Translations under genes and position numbers: made by a program | The notes under the pieces: generated by a model | What the model was told of the DNA's origin: nothing | Databases searched by the model: none | What the model saw: only the letters and a program-made list of their open reading frames with translations | DNA from: an uncultured Oxalobacteraceae bacterium | Lineage (GTDB): Bacteria; Pseudomonadota; Gammaproteobacteria; Burkholderiales; Burkholderiaceae | Reading direction: 5' to 3' | Length of the DNA: 37,918 nucleotides | Assembly (NCBI GenBank): GCA_946480015.1 | Contig: CAMLIL010000055.1 | Span: forward strand, 1 to 37,918 | Part shown: one piece after another, positions 26,413 through 35,895 of the stretch | How the letters are laid out: each line of letters starts with the position of its first letter | How positions within the stretch are numbered: the stretch's first letter is position 1

Positions 26413-27465
26413 ATGAAAAAACTCGCCTGCGCCGTGGCGCTGTCGGCCGCTTTCCTGTCGAGCGATGCGTTCGCATGGGGTTACGATGGCCACCGCGCGG
26501 TCGGCGCCATCGCCGAAAAGCTCATCAAGGGCAGCAACGCCGAAAAGCAGGTCGCCGCCTTGCTGCTGCCGGGCGAAAGCCTGGAGTCGATCACCACCTG
26601 GGCCGATACCGCCAAGGGCGGTGCCGGCTACCCGGTCCCGTCGCCGGAGATGGCCGCCTACACCGCCGCCAATCCCCGCCACAGCGAATACCACTACACC
26701 GACGTGCCGTTCCAGAAGAGCGAGTATCAGGACGGCGCGATCGGCACCGCCGATGTCGACATCGTGCAAACGCTCAAACAGGCCATCGCGGTCTTGCAGG
26801 GCAAGACCGGTCCGGCCGTCAATCCGCACGGCTTCAGCAAGCGCCAGGCGCTGCTGCTGGTGGCGCACATGACCGGCGACATCCACCAGCCGCTGCACGT
26901 GGGCGCGGCCTACATCACCAAGGACGGCAAGTTCACCGTGCCGCTCAAGCATGCCGACATCGATGGCCTGAACATCTACGATTCGCGCGGCGGCAACAAC
27001 CTGCTGATGGATGACGAACGCCTGGCCACGCTGAGCGCCGCGACGATTCCGGGCGAGCCGCCGGCGCCGGAAGAGGGGGCCAAAAAGTCGGCCACGCGGC
27101 CCTTCCATGTGTATTGGGACAACACGGCGGTGAACTACGCCATGCGCCGCATCGGCACGCGTACGCCCGAACAGTTCGCCCAGAAGGTTATCGACGGCAA
27201 ACCCGACGTTGCCCGCAATACCGGTGACCCGGCCACCTGGCCCTATCAGTGGGGAAACGACGCGCTCAACGCGGCCAAGCTGGCTTACACTGGCGTCACG
27301 CCGGGCCAGCGCATGCCCAAGGTATCGAAGAAAGGCGAGACGTATTACGTTTTTGTGCTCGATACCGTGCCCGACTATCCCGTACCGAGCTCGGCGCTGG
27401 CCAAGACCCAGCTGATCAAGGGCGGCTACCACCTCGCGCAACTGCTGCAGGCGATCTGGCCATAG
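26413..27465 (+). CDS. S1/P1 nuclease
   Basis: Family members are secreted zinc nucleases that cut single-stranded DNA and RNA to 5'-nucleotides. The 350-residue product has a signal peptide whose predicted cleavage after Ala21 exposes Trp22 as the new N-terminus; a free N-terminal Trp is a zinc ligand in this family. Further ligand motifs are GYDGHRAVG (H27), TTWADTAKG (D65), YHYTDVPF, and LVAHMTGDIHQPLHVG (H152, D156, H162). AAAGGAG precedes the ATG. Its 5'-nucleotide products are substrates for the nucleotidase two genes upstream. Confidence 0.94.
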   Translation: MKKLACAVALSAAFLSSDAFAWGYDGHRAVGAIAEKLIKGSNAEKQVAALLLPGESLESITTWADTAKGGAGYPVPSPEMAAYTAANPRHSEYHYTDVPFQKSEYQDGAIGTADVDIVQTLKQAIAVLQGKTGPAVNPHGFSKRQALLLVAHMTGDIHQPLHVGAAYITKDGKFTVPLKHADIDGLNIYDSRGGNNLLMDDERLATLSAATIPGEPPAPEEGAKKSATRPFHVYWDNTAVNYAMRRIGTRTPEQFAQKVIDGKPDVARNTGDPATWPYQWGNDALNAAKLAYTGVTPGQRMPKVSKKGETYYVFVLDTVPDYPVPSSALAKTQLIKGGYHLAQLLQAIWP

Positions 27466-27487
27466 GACTTTATCGACAAAGGAAAAA

Positions 27488-28312
27488 ATGAAGCGGTCAA
27501 TCTGGTGTGCATTGCTCGTATTGGCCGCTTCAAGCGGCGCCGGCGCGGCGGAAAATCGCCTGCCCTTGTGGGAAGCCGGCGTCATCGGCGGCGTTGTCTC
27601 GACGCCGGCCTATCCGGGCGCCGCCGAGCGCTCCAACCGCGCGCTGGCGCTTCCATTCCTCATCTATCGCGGTGAAATCTTCCGCTCCGACCAGTCGGGC
27701 ATCAATGCGCGCCTGCTGCGCAGCGACGCGGTCGAACTCGACGTCGGCTTCGCCGCCTCGCTGCCGGCGCGCTCGGATGCCGGTGCGGCGCGCGAAGGCA
27801 TGCCCGACCTGGGCACGCTGCTCGAACTGGGCCCGCGTCTGAAGGTGAATCTGGCCCGGCCCAGCGCCACATCGCGCCTGCGCCTGGACCTGCCGCTGCG
27901 CGCCGTATTCGAAGCGCGCCACGGCATGCGCAACCAGGGCTATACGTTCGAACCGAAGCTGGTCTACGAAATGCGCGAGGCCGGCGGGCGCTGGACGGGC
28001 GACGCGCACATCGGCGTCGTTCTCGGCAACCGCAAGATCAACGGGTATTTCTACGACGTGCTGCCGCAGTACGCGGGCGCCGGCCGGCCGGCGTACCAGG
28101 CCGATTCCGGCCTGATGCTCGCGCGCGTCGGCCTGTCCGCGTCGCGCATGCTGAACGACGACGTGCGCCTGTTCGGCTTCGTGCGCTACGACACCTATTC
28201 AGGCGCGGCCAATCGCGCCAGCCCGCTGATGAAGCGCTCCACCGGCTCGTCGGCCGGCATCGGCGTGGCCTGGACGCTGGGCCGCTCAGCGCGTCCCGCT
28301 GCCAGCAACTAG
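27488..28312 (+). CDS. MipA/OmpV family outer-membrane protein
   Basis: The 274-residue product has a signal peptide (to about GAGAAE), then features of MipA/OmpV proteins: WEAGVIGGVVSTPAYPGA near the N-terminus, alternating hydrophobic strands throughout, and a C-terminal strand. Members are outer-membrane beta-barrels; E. coli MipA is a scaffold for murein enzymes, but most members have unknown function. The 22-base spacing after the nuclease suggests the same operon. The 3' end overlaps the convergent GH3 gene by 27 bases. Confidence 0.85.
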   Translation: MKRSIWCALLVLAASSGAGAAENRLPLWEAGVIGGVVSTPAYPGAAERSNRALALPFLIYRGEIFRSDQSGINARLLRSDAVELDVGFAASLPARSDAGAAREGMPDLGTLLELGPRLKVNLARPSATSRLRLDLPLRAVFEARHGMRNQGYTFEPKLVYEMREAGGRWTGDAHIGVVLGNRKINGYFYDVLPQYAGAGRPAYQADSGLMLARVGLSASRMLNDDVRLFGFVRYDTYSGAANRASPLMKRSTGSSAGIGVAWTLGRSARPAASN

Positions 28313-30487
28313 GACCGGCAGCATCCGCTCCAGCTTGATGTCGGCCGACGATTCGCCGACCATCAGCCTGACCGGTACTGGCTCGACCGCGAAGGCCTTG
28401 CGCTGCACATTCCAGTACGCCAGCTGGCTGGCCTTGAGCGGAACATGCACGGTGCGCCGCTCGCCCGGCATGAGCGTCACGCGCTCGAAGCCGGCCAGCG
28501 CGCGGCGCGGCCGCTCCACCTTCGACTCCGGATAGCCGACATACAGCTGGACCACACTGTCGCCTGGCACCTTGCCGGTATTGGTCACGTCCACATCCAC
28601 GCTGACCGTGCCGCCGGCAGCGATGGCGGGGCTGCTGGTGCGCAGGTTGGCGTACTCGAAGGTGGTGTACGACAGGCCGTGCCCGAACGGATACAGCGGC
28701 GTGCCTTTGGCGTACAGATAGGTGTGGCCATGGCGGATGTCGTAATCCATCATCGGCGGCAGCTGGCTTTCGGAGGCCGGCCACGTGCTCACCGTTTTGC
28801 CGCCCGGGTTGTACTCGCCGAACAGCACCTTGGCCAGCGCCGTGCCCTGGTCCTGCGAGGAATGCGCCATCTGCACAATGGCCGGCACATGCTGCTGCGA
28901 CCAGTTGATCGTGAACGGGAAGCTCGACACCAGCACCATCACGGTCTTCGGATTGGCGGCCAGTACCCGCTTGACCAGTTCCTCCTGCCTGAGCGCCAGC
29001 GTTTCGCGGTCGCGGCCTTCGCGCCCGTCGCCCGGATCGGCGCATGGCTTGGTGCCGGCGTCGGTCCATTCCTTCGCCATGTTCGGGCCGCAGGTCGGAT
29101 CGTTCCCGACCACCACCACCGCCACATCCGACGCCTTCGCCGCCTTGACCGCATCCTCGCCGTCGAGCGCGTAATTGACCGTGACTTGCGGCCCGAGCGC
29201 CGCCTTGATGCCGGCCAGCGCCGACACCGTGTAGGGCGCTTTGCCGCCGTACCAGTCCCAGTGCACGCTGTCGGCATGCGGGCCGATCACCGCCATCGAC
29301 TTGATGGCCGATGTCGACAAGGGCAGGGCGTGCCCGGCGTTCTTCAGCAGCACGATCGATTCGAGCGCCATCTGCAGCGACACCGTCTGGTGCCGTGGCA
29401 ATGTCCACGGTTCCGGCCCGTTCCTGATGGCGGCGTACGGGTTGCCTTCGGCCGGGTCGAGCAGGCCGAGACGCAAGGTCACCTGCAGCTTGCGCGCCAG
29501 CGCGGTGTCCAGTTCGGCCACGCTGATTGCACCTTCCTTGACGGCCTCGCGCAGTTCTTCCTTGAATTTGTCGAGATACTGGTTGATGCCCGCCTTCAGG
29601 CCGGCCACGGCGGCCGCTTTCTGGTCCGGATAGCGCTTGTACAGCTTGACCAGATTGCCGATGGCGCCGCCGTCGCTGGAGACGACCTGCGCGCCCCACT
29701 GGTCGATCACCAGGCTGTTCAGGATGGGGTGCACGCCCATCGGCGTGCCGTTCCAGGCGTTGTAGGCGGCCATGACGCCGCGCGCGCCGCCATCTTCAAA
29801 ACCCATCTTGAACGGCACCGCATAGTATTCCCAGAACAGCCGCTCGTCGAAATCGGACGACGAATTGCCGCGTCCATTCTCATTGCTGTTGGCGAGGAAG
29901 TGCTTGAGCAGGGCGGCCGCGCGCCAGTATTTGGGATGCTCGCCCTGCAGGCCCTTGACGAAGGCGGTGACCATGGTCCCGGCCAGGAACGGATCTTCGC
30001 TGTAGACCTCTTCGCTGCGGCCCCAGCGCGGATCGCGCGCCAGGTCGGCCTGCGGGCCCCACTGCATCAGCACCGGGCGCTTGTACTTGTCGCTTTGGGT
30101 GATGTAGCGGCCTTCGACGCTCTGCACGGCGGCAGCCTGCTCGACCAGCTTTGGATTCCAGCTCGCGCCCATGCCGGGCGGCTGGGGAAACTGGGTGGTC
30201 GCAATGGCGCCGCGCTTGCGCTCTTCGCTGCCGCGCTGGACCAGCCCGTGAATGCCTTCGGAACTGCCAAAGCTGGGAATGCCGAGCCGCGCCACGCTGC
30301 TGTCGGTCGACAGCGCGTCGATCTTCTCGTCAACCGTCATCAGGGACAGGATGTTGGCGATGCGCTGCGCGGCCGGCAGGGCCGGATTCTGAAATGGATA
30401 GCTGGCCGTCTGGCCCTGCGCCACGGCGCCGGCGCACACCAGGCCGATTGCCGCGGCCAGCCGCCGTACTCGTTGTTGTTGTCGCAC
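28286..30487 (-). CDS. Exported GH3 family glycoside hydrolase (beta-glucosidase/xylosidase type)
   Basis: The enzyme removes sugar from non-reducing ends. The 733-residue product starts at GTG, with GAGGAG upstream, and has a signal peptide (AAAIGLVCAGAVAQG). The GH3 N-terminal domain has QWGPQADLARDPRWGRSEE, ALLKHFLANS and VVSSDGGAI, where Asp272 should be the nucleophile; SDGGA replaces the common SDWGA and recalls plant-type beta-xylosidases (SDCGA). The GH3 C-terminal domain and a fibronectin-III-like domain (PSSPAIAAGGTVSVDVDVTN region) follow. Sugar specificity cannot be fixed. It lies downstream of the ABC importer genes but has its own operator-like site. Confidence 0.9.
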   Translation of the reverse strand: MRQQQRVRRLAAAIGLVCAGAVAQGQTASYPFQNPALPAAQRIANILSLMTVDEKIDALSTDSSVARLGIPSFGSSEGIHGLVQRGSEERKRGAIATTQFPQPPGMGASWNPKLVEQAAAVQSVEGRYITQSDKYKRPVLMQWGPQADLARDPRWGRSEEVYSEDPFLAGTMVTAFVKGLQGEHPKYWRAAALLKHFLANSNENGRGNSSSDFDERLFWEYYAVPFKMGFEDGGARGVMAAYNAWNGTPMGVHPILNSLVIDQWGAQVVSSDGGAIGNLVKLYKRYPDQKAAAVAGLKAGINQYLDKFKEELREAVKEGAISVAELDTALARKLQVTLRLGLLDPAEGNPYAAIRNGPEPWTLPRHQTVSLQMALESIVLLKNAGHALPLSTSAIKSMAVIGPHADSVHWDWYGGKAPYTVSALAGIKAALGPQVTVNYALDGEDAVKAAKASDVAVVVVGNDPTCGPNMAKEWTDAGTKPCADPGDGREGRDRETLALRQEELVKRVLAANPKTVMVLVSSFPFTINWSQQHVPAIVQMAHSSQDQGTALAKVLFGEYNPGGKTVSTWPASESQLPPMMDYDIRHGHTYLYAKGTPLYPFGHGLSYTTFEYANLRTSSPAIAAGGTVSVDVDVTNTGKVPGDSVVQLYVGYPESKVERPRRALAGFERVTLMPGERRTVHVPLKASQLAYWNVQRKAFAVEPVPVRLMVGESSADIKLERMLPVLVAGSGTR

Positions 30488-30534
30488 TGTCGTCTCCTCG
30501 TGTCTATTGCACGGCGACGATCATAACCCAGCTA

Positions 30535-30549
30535 TGGAAAACGTTTCCA
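30535..30549. promoter_or_regulatory. LacI-family operator-like palindrome upstream of the GH3 gene
   Basis: TGGAAA-ACG-TTTCCA is a perfect 6-base inverted repeat around a CG-containing centre, as in LacI/GalR-family operators. It is 48 bases upstream of the GH3 start, in the gap after the last permease gene. No LacI regulator is in the window, so the sugar signal is unknown. Confidence 0.6.
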
Positions 30550-30569
30550 GTCTATCGCGGAAGCCTCCA

Positions 30570-31538
30570 TCAGCGCGATTTGACGAAGGGCTTGCCGATG
30601 GCTTTCGGCGCCACCGACTTGGCCATGAAGCCGGCCAGTACGATCACCGTCACCACGTACGGAATCATCTGGATCAGCGAACCGGGAATGCGGCCCACGC
30701 CGGGCAGCTCCACGCCTTCCATCTGAATCTGCACGGCCCTGAAAAAGCCGAACATGACGCAGCCCAGCGCCGTGTAGGTCGGGCGCCAGTTTCCGAACAC
30801 CAGCGCGGCCAGCGCGAGGTAGCCGGCCCCGGCCGACATGTCGCGCAGGAAGAAGCCGCTCTGGACGATGGCCAGGTAGGCGCCCGAGAACGAGCACAGG
30901 ATGCCCGCCACCAGCATGGCCAGATAGCGGGTGCGCTCGACGCTCACGCCGGCCGCATCGGCCGCATGCGGATTTTCGCCGCAGGCGCGCAGGCGCAGGC
31001 CAAAGCGGCTGTGGAAGACCACCCAGTGCACGATCGGGATCAGCGCGAACGCGATGTAGACCAGCGCCGAATGGCCGCCGATCACATGGCCATAGAACCA
31101 GCCGAGGAAGGGCACGCCGGCCACTGCCTCGGTGCCCGGCAGGACGATGTCGAACAGGCGCGCCTGGCCCAGGTCCGGAGTGCGTCCGCCCTGCTGATAA
31201 AAAAACTGCGCCAGTACGAAGGTCAGCCCGCTCATGGCGATGTTGATCGCGATGCCGCCGACCAGCTGGTTGCCCTTCTGGGTGATGCTGACAAAACCCT
31301 GCAGCAGCGCCAGCACGGCCGATACCGCCACGCCGGCTGCCACGCCGTACCACGGGTTCTGGGTGGTGTAGGCCACCGCCGCCGAGGCGAAAGCGCTGGC
31401 CAGGATCTTGCCTTCCAGGGCGAGGTCGATCACGCCGCTGCGTTCGGCGAACAGGCCGGCCATGGCGGCAAACAGCAGTACCGGCGCATTGCGGATGGCC
31501 GAGACGACGATGCTGGCCAGATGCAGGTCTTCAAGCAT
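30570..31538 (-). CDS. Nucleoside-type ABC importer permease, second subunit (BmpC/YufQ-like)
   Basis: The 322-residue product has about eight to ten hydrophobic segments and the signatures of the BPD_transp_2 permeases paired with BMP-family binding proteins: FAERSGVIDLALEGKILASA near the N-terminus, KGNQLVGGIAINIAMSGLT, and the EAA-like GENPHAADAAGVSVERTRYL. It forms the inner-membrane channel together with the preceding permease, from which it is separated by three bases. The known members import nucleosides. Confidence 0.9.
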   Translation of the reverse strand: MLEDLHLASIVVSAIRNAPVLLFAAMAGLFAERSGVIDLALEGKILASAFASAAVAYTTQNPWYGVAAGVAVSAVLALLQGFVSITQKGNQLVGGIAINIAMSGLTFVLAQFFYQQGGRTPDLGQARLFDIVLPGTEAVAGVPFLGWFYGHVIGGHSALVYIAFALIPIVHWVVFHSRFGLRLRACGENPHAADAAGVSVERTRYLAMLVAGILCSFSGAYLAIVQSGFFLRDMSAGAGYLALAALVFGNWRPTYTALGCVMFGFFRAVQIQMEGVELPGVGRIPGSLIQMIPYVVTVIVLAGFMAKSVAPKAIGKPFVKSR

Positions 31539-31541
31539 GGT

Positions 31542-32629
31542 CTATCCTTTGCGAAGATTAATCACGCGCAGCAGCGCCGGCGCATACAGGTTTTCCATCG
31601 CACCGCAGAACAGGATGATCAGGCCCTGGATGAAGATGAAGGTCTCCTGCGGAATGTTGGGCTTTTCCAGCGACAGGTCGAAGCCGCCCTGGATCAGCGC
31701 GCCGAACAGCACCGCCGACAGGAAGATCCCGACCGGATGCTGGCGCCCCATGAGTGCGATCGCAATGCCGACAAAGCCGGCGCCGGCGGGAAAGTTCAGG
31801 CTCAGGTAGTGGGTCGAGCCCATGATCGAATTGACCGCGCCCAGGCCGGCCAGCGCGCCGGAAATGAGCATCGCCACGATGATGGTGCGGCTGATCGAGA
31901 TGCCGGCGTAGTGCGCCGCGTGCTGATTGAGGCCGGTGGCGCGCAGCTGGTAGCCCCAGGCCGAGCGCCACACCATCAGGCCGTAGATCGCCAGCGCGGC
32001 AATCGCCAGCAGGAAGCTGATGTTCAGCGGCGTGTCGCCCAGCGCCGGGAACCAGTGCGCCAGGCGCGGCATCGCGCCGGCGTCGGCGAACACCCGGCTG
32101 GCCGGATTCTGCTGGCCGTCCGGGATCATGTACTTCACGATGATGAAGTTCATCAGGCTGGCGGCGATAAAGTTGAACATGATCGTGGTGACGACGATGT
32201 GGCTGCCGCGCCTGGCCTGCAGGTAGCCGGGCAGCCAGGCCCAGGCCGCGCCGAACAGCGCGCTGCCCAGCATGGCGGCGGGGATCAGCAGCCATGCCGG
32301 CAGCACGCTGTCGAGGGAAAGCATCACCAGGGTCAAACCCAGCCCGCCGACGTAGAGCTGGCCCTCGCTGCCGATGTTGAACAGGCCGGCCTTCATGGCG
32401 ATCGACACCGACAGGCCGGTGAAGATGAAGGTGCTGGCGTAGAACAGCGTGTAGGCCAGCCCCTCGGGATTGATGACGGCGCTGTCGATCAGGATGCTCA
32501 GCGATTCGAGCGGGCTTTCGCCCAGCAGGTGGATCACCAGCGCAGCCACCAGCAGCGCCGACAGCAGGTTCAGGACGGGCAGGGCGAACGCGGTGGCCCA
32601 GCGTGGCAGTTCGGTGGTTTTCATGGTTT

Positions 32630-32633
<4 letters not shown>
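31542..32633 (-). CDS. Nucleoside-type ABC importer permease, first subunit (BmpB/YufP-like)
   Basis: The 363-residue product is a polytopic membrane protein with the family sequence FTGLSVSIAMKAGLFNIGSE, GSHIVVTTIMFNFIAASLMN and GLNQHAAHYAGISISRTIIV. The last of these is the EAA-like loop that contacts the ATPase. Its ATG overlaps the end of the ATPase gene by four bases, so it is translationally coupled. Together with its partner permease, the ATPase and the BMP-type binding protein it makes a complete importer. Confidence 0.91.
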
Positions 32634-34150
<1,517 letters not shown>

Positions 34151-34166
34151 AGGTCCATCCAGTTAC

Positions 34167-34196
34167 CGTCGTCCCCGCGAACGCGGGGACGACGGC
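34167..34196 (-). repeat. Strong intercistronic hairpin between binding-protein and ATPase genes
   Basis: CCGTCGTCCCCGCG and its exact reverse complement are separated by AA, a 14-pair stem. No T-run follows on either strand, so it is not a simple terminator. Such hairpins after binding-protein genes often protect the upstream mRNA and raise its yield over the permease genes. It may also be a dispersed palindromic element of the genome. Confidence 0.75.
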
Positions 34197-34204
34197 GGCG
34201 GCGA

Positions 34205-35200
34205 TCAGACCGGGCAGCTATTGGCCGCGCGGTAGTCGATCACCTTGATCTTGCCGTTAATGATATTGGTCTTGGCCTCATTGACCTTCTTTTCGATCTC
34301 CGGCGTGACGACCTTGCGGTTATCCTGGTCCAGCGCCCAATCCACGCCGCCTTCTTTCAGGCCGATGTAGCTCACGCCCGGCTTCCAGCTGCCGTTCTTC
34401 ATCCGCATGAACGAATCGTAGATGGCCTTGTCGACGTGCTTGACCATCGAGGTCAGCATCGTGCCCGGATGGAGGTAGTTCTGGTTCGAGTCCACGCCGA
34501 TGGCCAGCTTGCCCTTTTCCTTGGCCGTCTGCAGCGTGCCCATGCCGGAGCCGCCCGCCACCGCGAACACCACGTCCACGCCGCGGTCGAACTGCGCGCG
34601 CGCCAGCTCGCCGCCCTTGGCGGGGTCGTTCCAGGCCGCGCTGGTGGTGCCCACCATGTTCTGCAGGGTCTCGATCTTCGGATTGACTGCCTTGGCGCCC
34701 TGCGTGTAGCCGCAGGCGAAGGTACGGATCAGCGGAATGTCCATGCCGCCCACAAAGCCGATCTTCTTGGACCTGGACGCCATCGCCGCGGCCACGCCGG
34801 CCAGGTAGGAGCCTTCCTCTTCCTTGAACAGCACCGAATTGATGTTGTTACCCTTGGCGATACCGTCGATCAGCACGAAGCGCACCGCCGGGAATTCCTG
34901 CGCGACCTTCTGTACCGCCTGCGTCTGCGAAAAGCCGATCGCCGCGATCAGGTCGAGCTTCTTGCGCGCCAGAGCGCGCAGCACCTGTTCGGCCTGCGTA
35001 TCGCTGCTGGCTTGCGCCTCGATGTATTTGATGTTGGTCTCCTTCTTGAAGCGCTCGGCGCCTTCGAAAGCGGACTGGTTGAACGACTTGTCGAATTTTC
35101 CACCTGCGTCATACACGATGCCCAGCTTCGGATCGGCAGCGCTGGCACTGGCCGCGACACACAGCGCGGCGATCGTGAGACTCAGTTTGGTCATGTTCAT
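34205..35200 (-). CDS. BMP-family substrate-binding protein (nucleoside-type)
   Basis: The periplasmic binding protein of the importer. The 331-residue product has a signal peptide (LSLTIAALCVAASASA), then the BMP-family segments GIVYDAGGKFDKSFNQSAFE, ALARKKLDLIAAIGFSQ, VGGMDIPLIRTFACGYTQGA and GGSGMGTLQTAKEKGKLAIG. No lipobox Cys stands at the cleavage site, so it is soluble and not a lipoprotein like TmpC/PnrA. I start it at the ATG at 35200, with AGGAG upstream; the open frame extends 13 codons further without support. Purine nucleosides are the likely ligand, given the family and the neighbouring genes. Confidence 0.93.
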   Translation of the reverse strand: MNMTKLSLTIAALCVAASASAADPKLGIVYDAGGKFDKSFNQSAFEGAERFKKETNIKYIEAQASSDTQAEQVLRALARKKLDLIAAIGFSQTQAVQKVAQEFPAVRFVLIDGIAKGNNINSVLFKEEEGSYLAGVAAAMASRSKKIGFVGGMDIPLIRTFACGYTQGAKAVNPKIETLQNMVGTTSAAWNDPAKGGELARAQFDRGVDVVFAVAGGSGMGTLQTAKEKGKLAIGVDSNQNYLHPGTMLTSMVKHVDKAIYDSFMRMKNGSWKPGVSYIGLKEGGVDWALDQDNRKVVTPEIEKKVNEAKTNIINGKIKVIDYRAANSCPV

Positions 35201-35895
35201 GGATAGGCTCCTGGAGTTTCGATATTGTACCCGGCACAACAGCTGGGTCAGCCCGCGTATTGTGGCAGTCCGGACCAGGCCAGAACGTTACCGTTTGTAT
35301 CGAACGTATCGAAGCGGAAAGCGGGGGGAACTACGCTGCGGGATCGCCGAGCGCGGGGTGCAAGGCGGGCAGGGTGGCCGGTAGGCATCACGACTGCAAC
35401 ACGCGCTGACGATACTGCGTGGTGGACTAAGTGGTTCTGGATCCCGTCGCCCGCAATCCAGTTGGTTTTCAGACGGTTGAGTGATGCGCTAGCTTCGTTC
35501 ATGGCGGTAGTCCTGGCGACGTGTCGTTTTGTTGCAACAGCATTGGGTGTTGTAAGTTAGCCCGCTTCCGTCCCTCCAAAAATCTGTGAGGTACCCCAAA
35601 CGCTGAACAGTTGCGGCCATTCCCGACTCGACGCCCGGGACGCTGCGCCTTCGGCGCCGCACGGATCACGGGCGAGGCCAAAAACGCAACCTTAGAACTA
35701 TGCATCATCGCTTATATGTTCGGCAAATACGATTTTGATTGGCTATTTATATGCTAAAACTATAAGTGGAAAATCGGCACATGTTGGTGATTAAGCATTT
35801 CTTTCCTGCTACGATGCCCGGTGTTTACCGAATGAAAGAGCCAGCCAGAAGCTGTCTTGATTCATTCAAACACACCATCCAAACAAGGAAAATAC
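35201..35895. other. Intergenic region between importer and second TonB receptor
   Basis: A 695-base gap between divergent genes. It must hold promoters for both; the stretch 35730-35770 is AT-rich and contains TTGATT (35735-35740), but no clear -10 at 17 bases. On the minus strand two short frames, 35499-35708 (69 residues) and 35248-35502 (84 residues), touch by an ATGA overlap. I recognise neither, and neither has a clear ribosome-binding site or domain. Confidence 0.5.
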
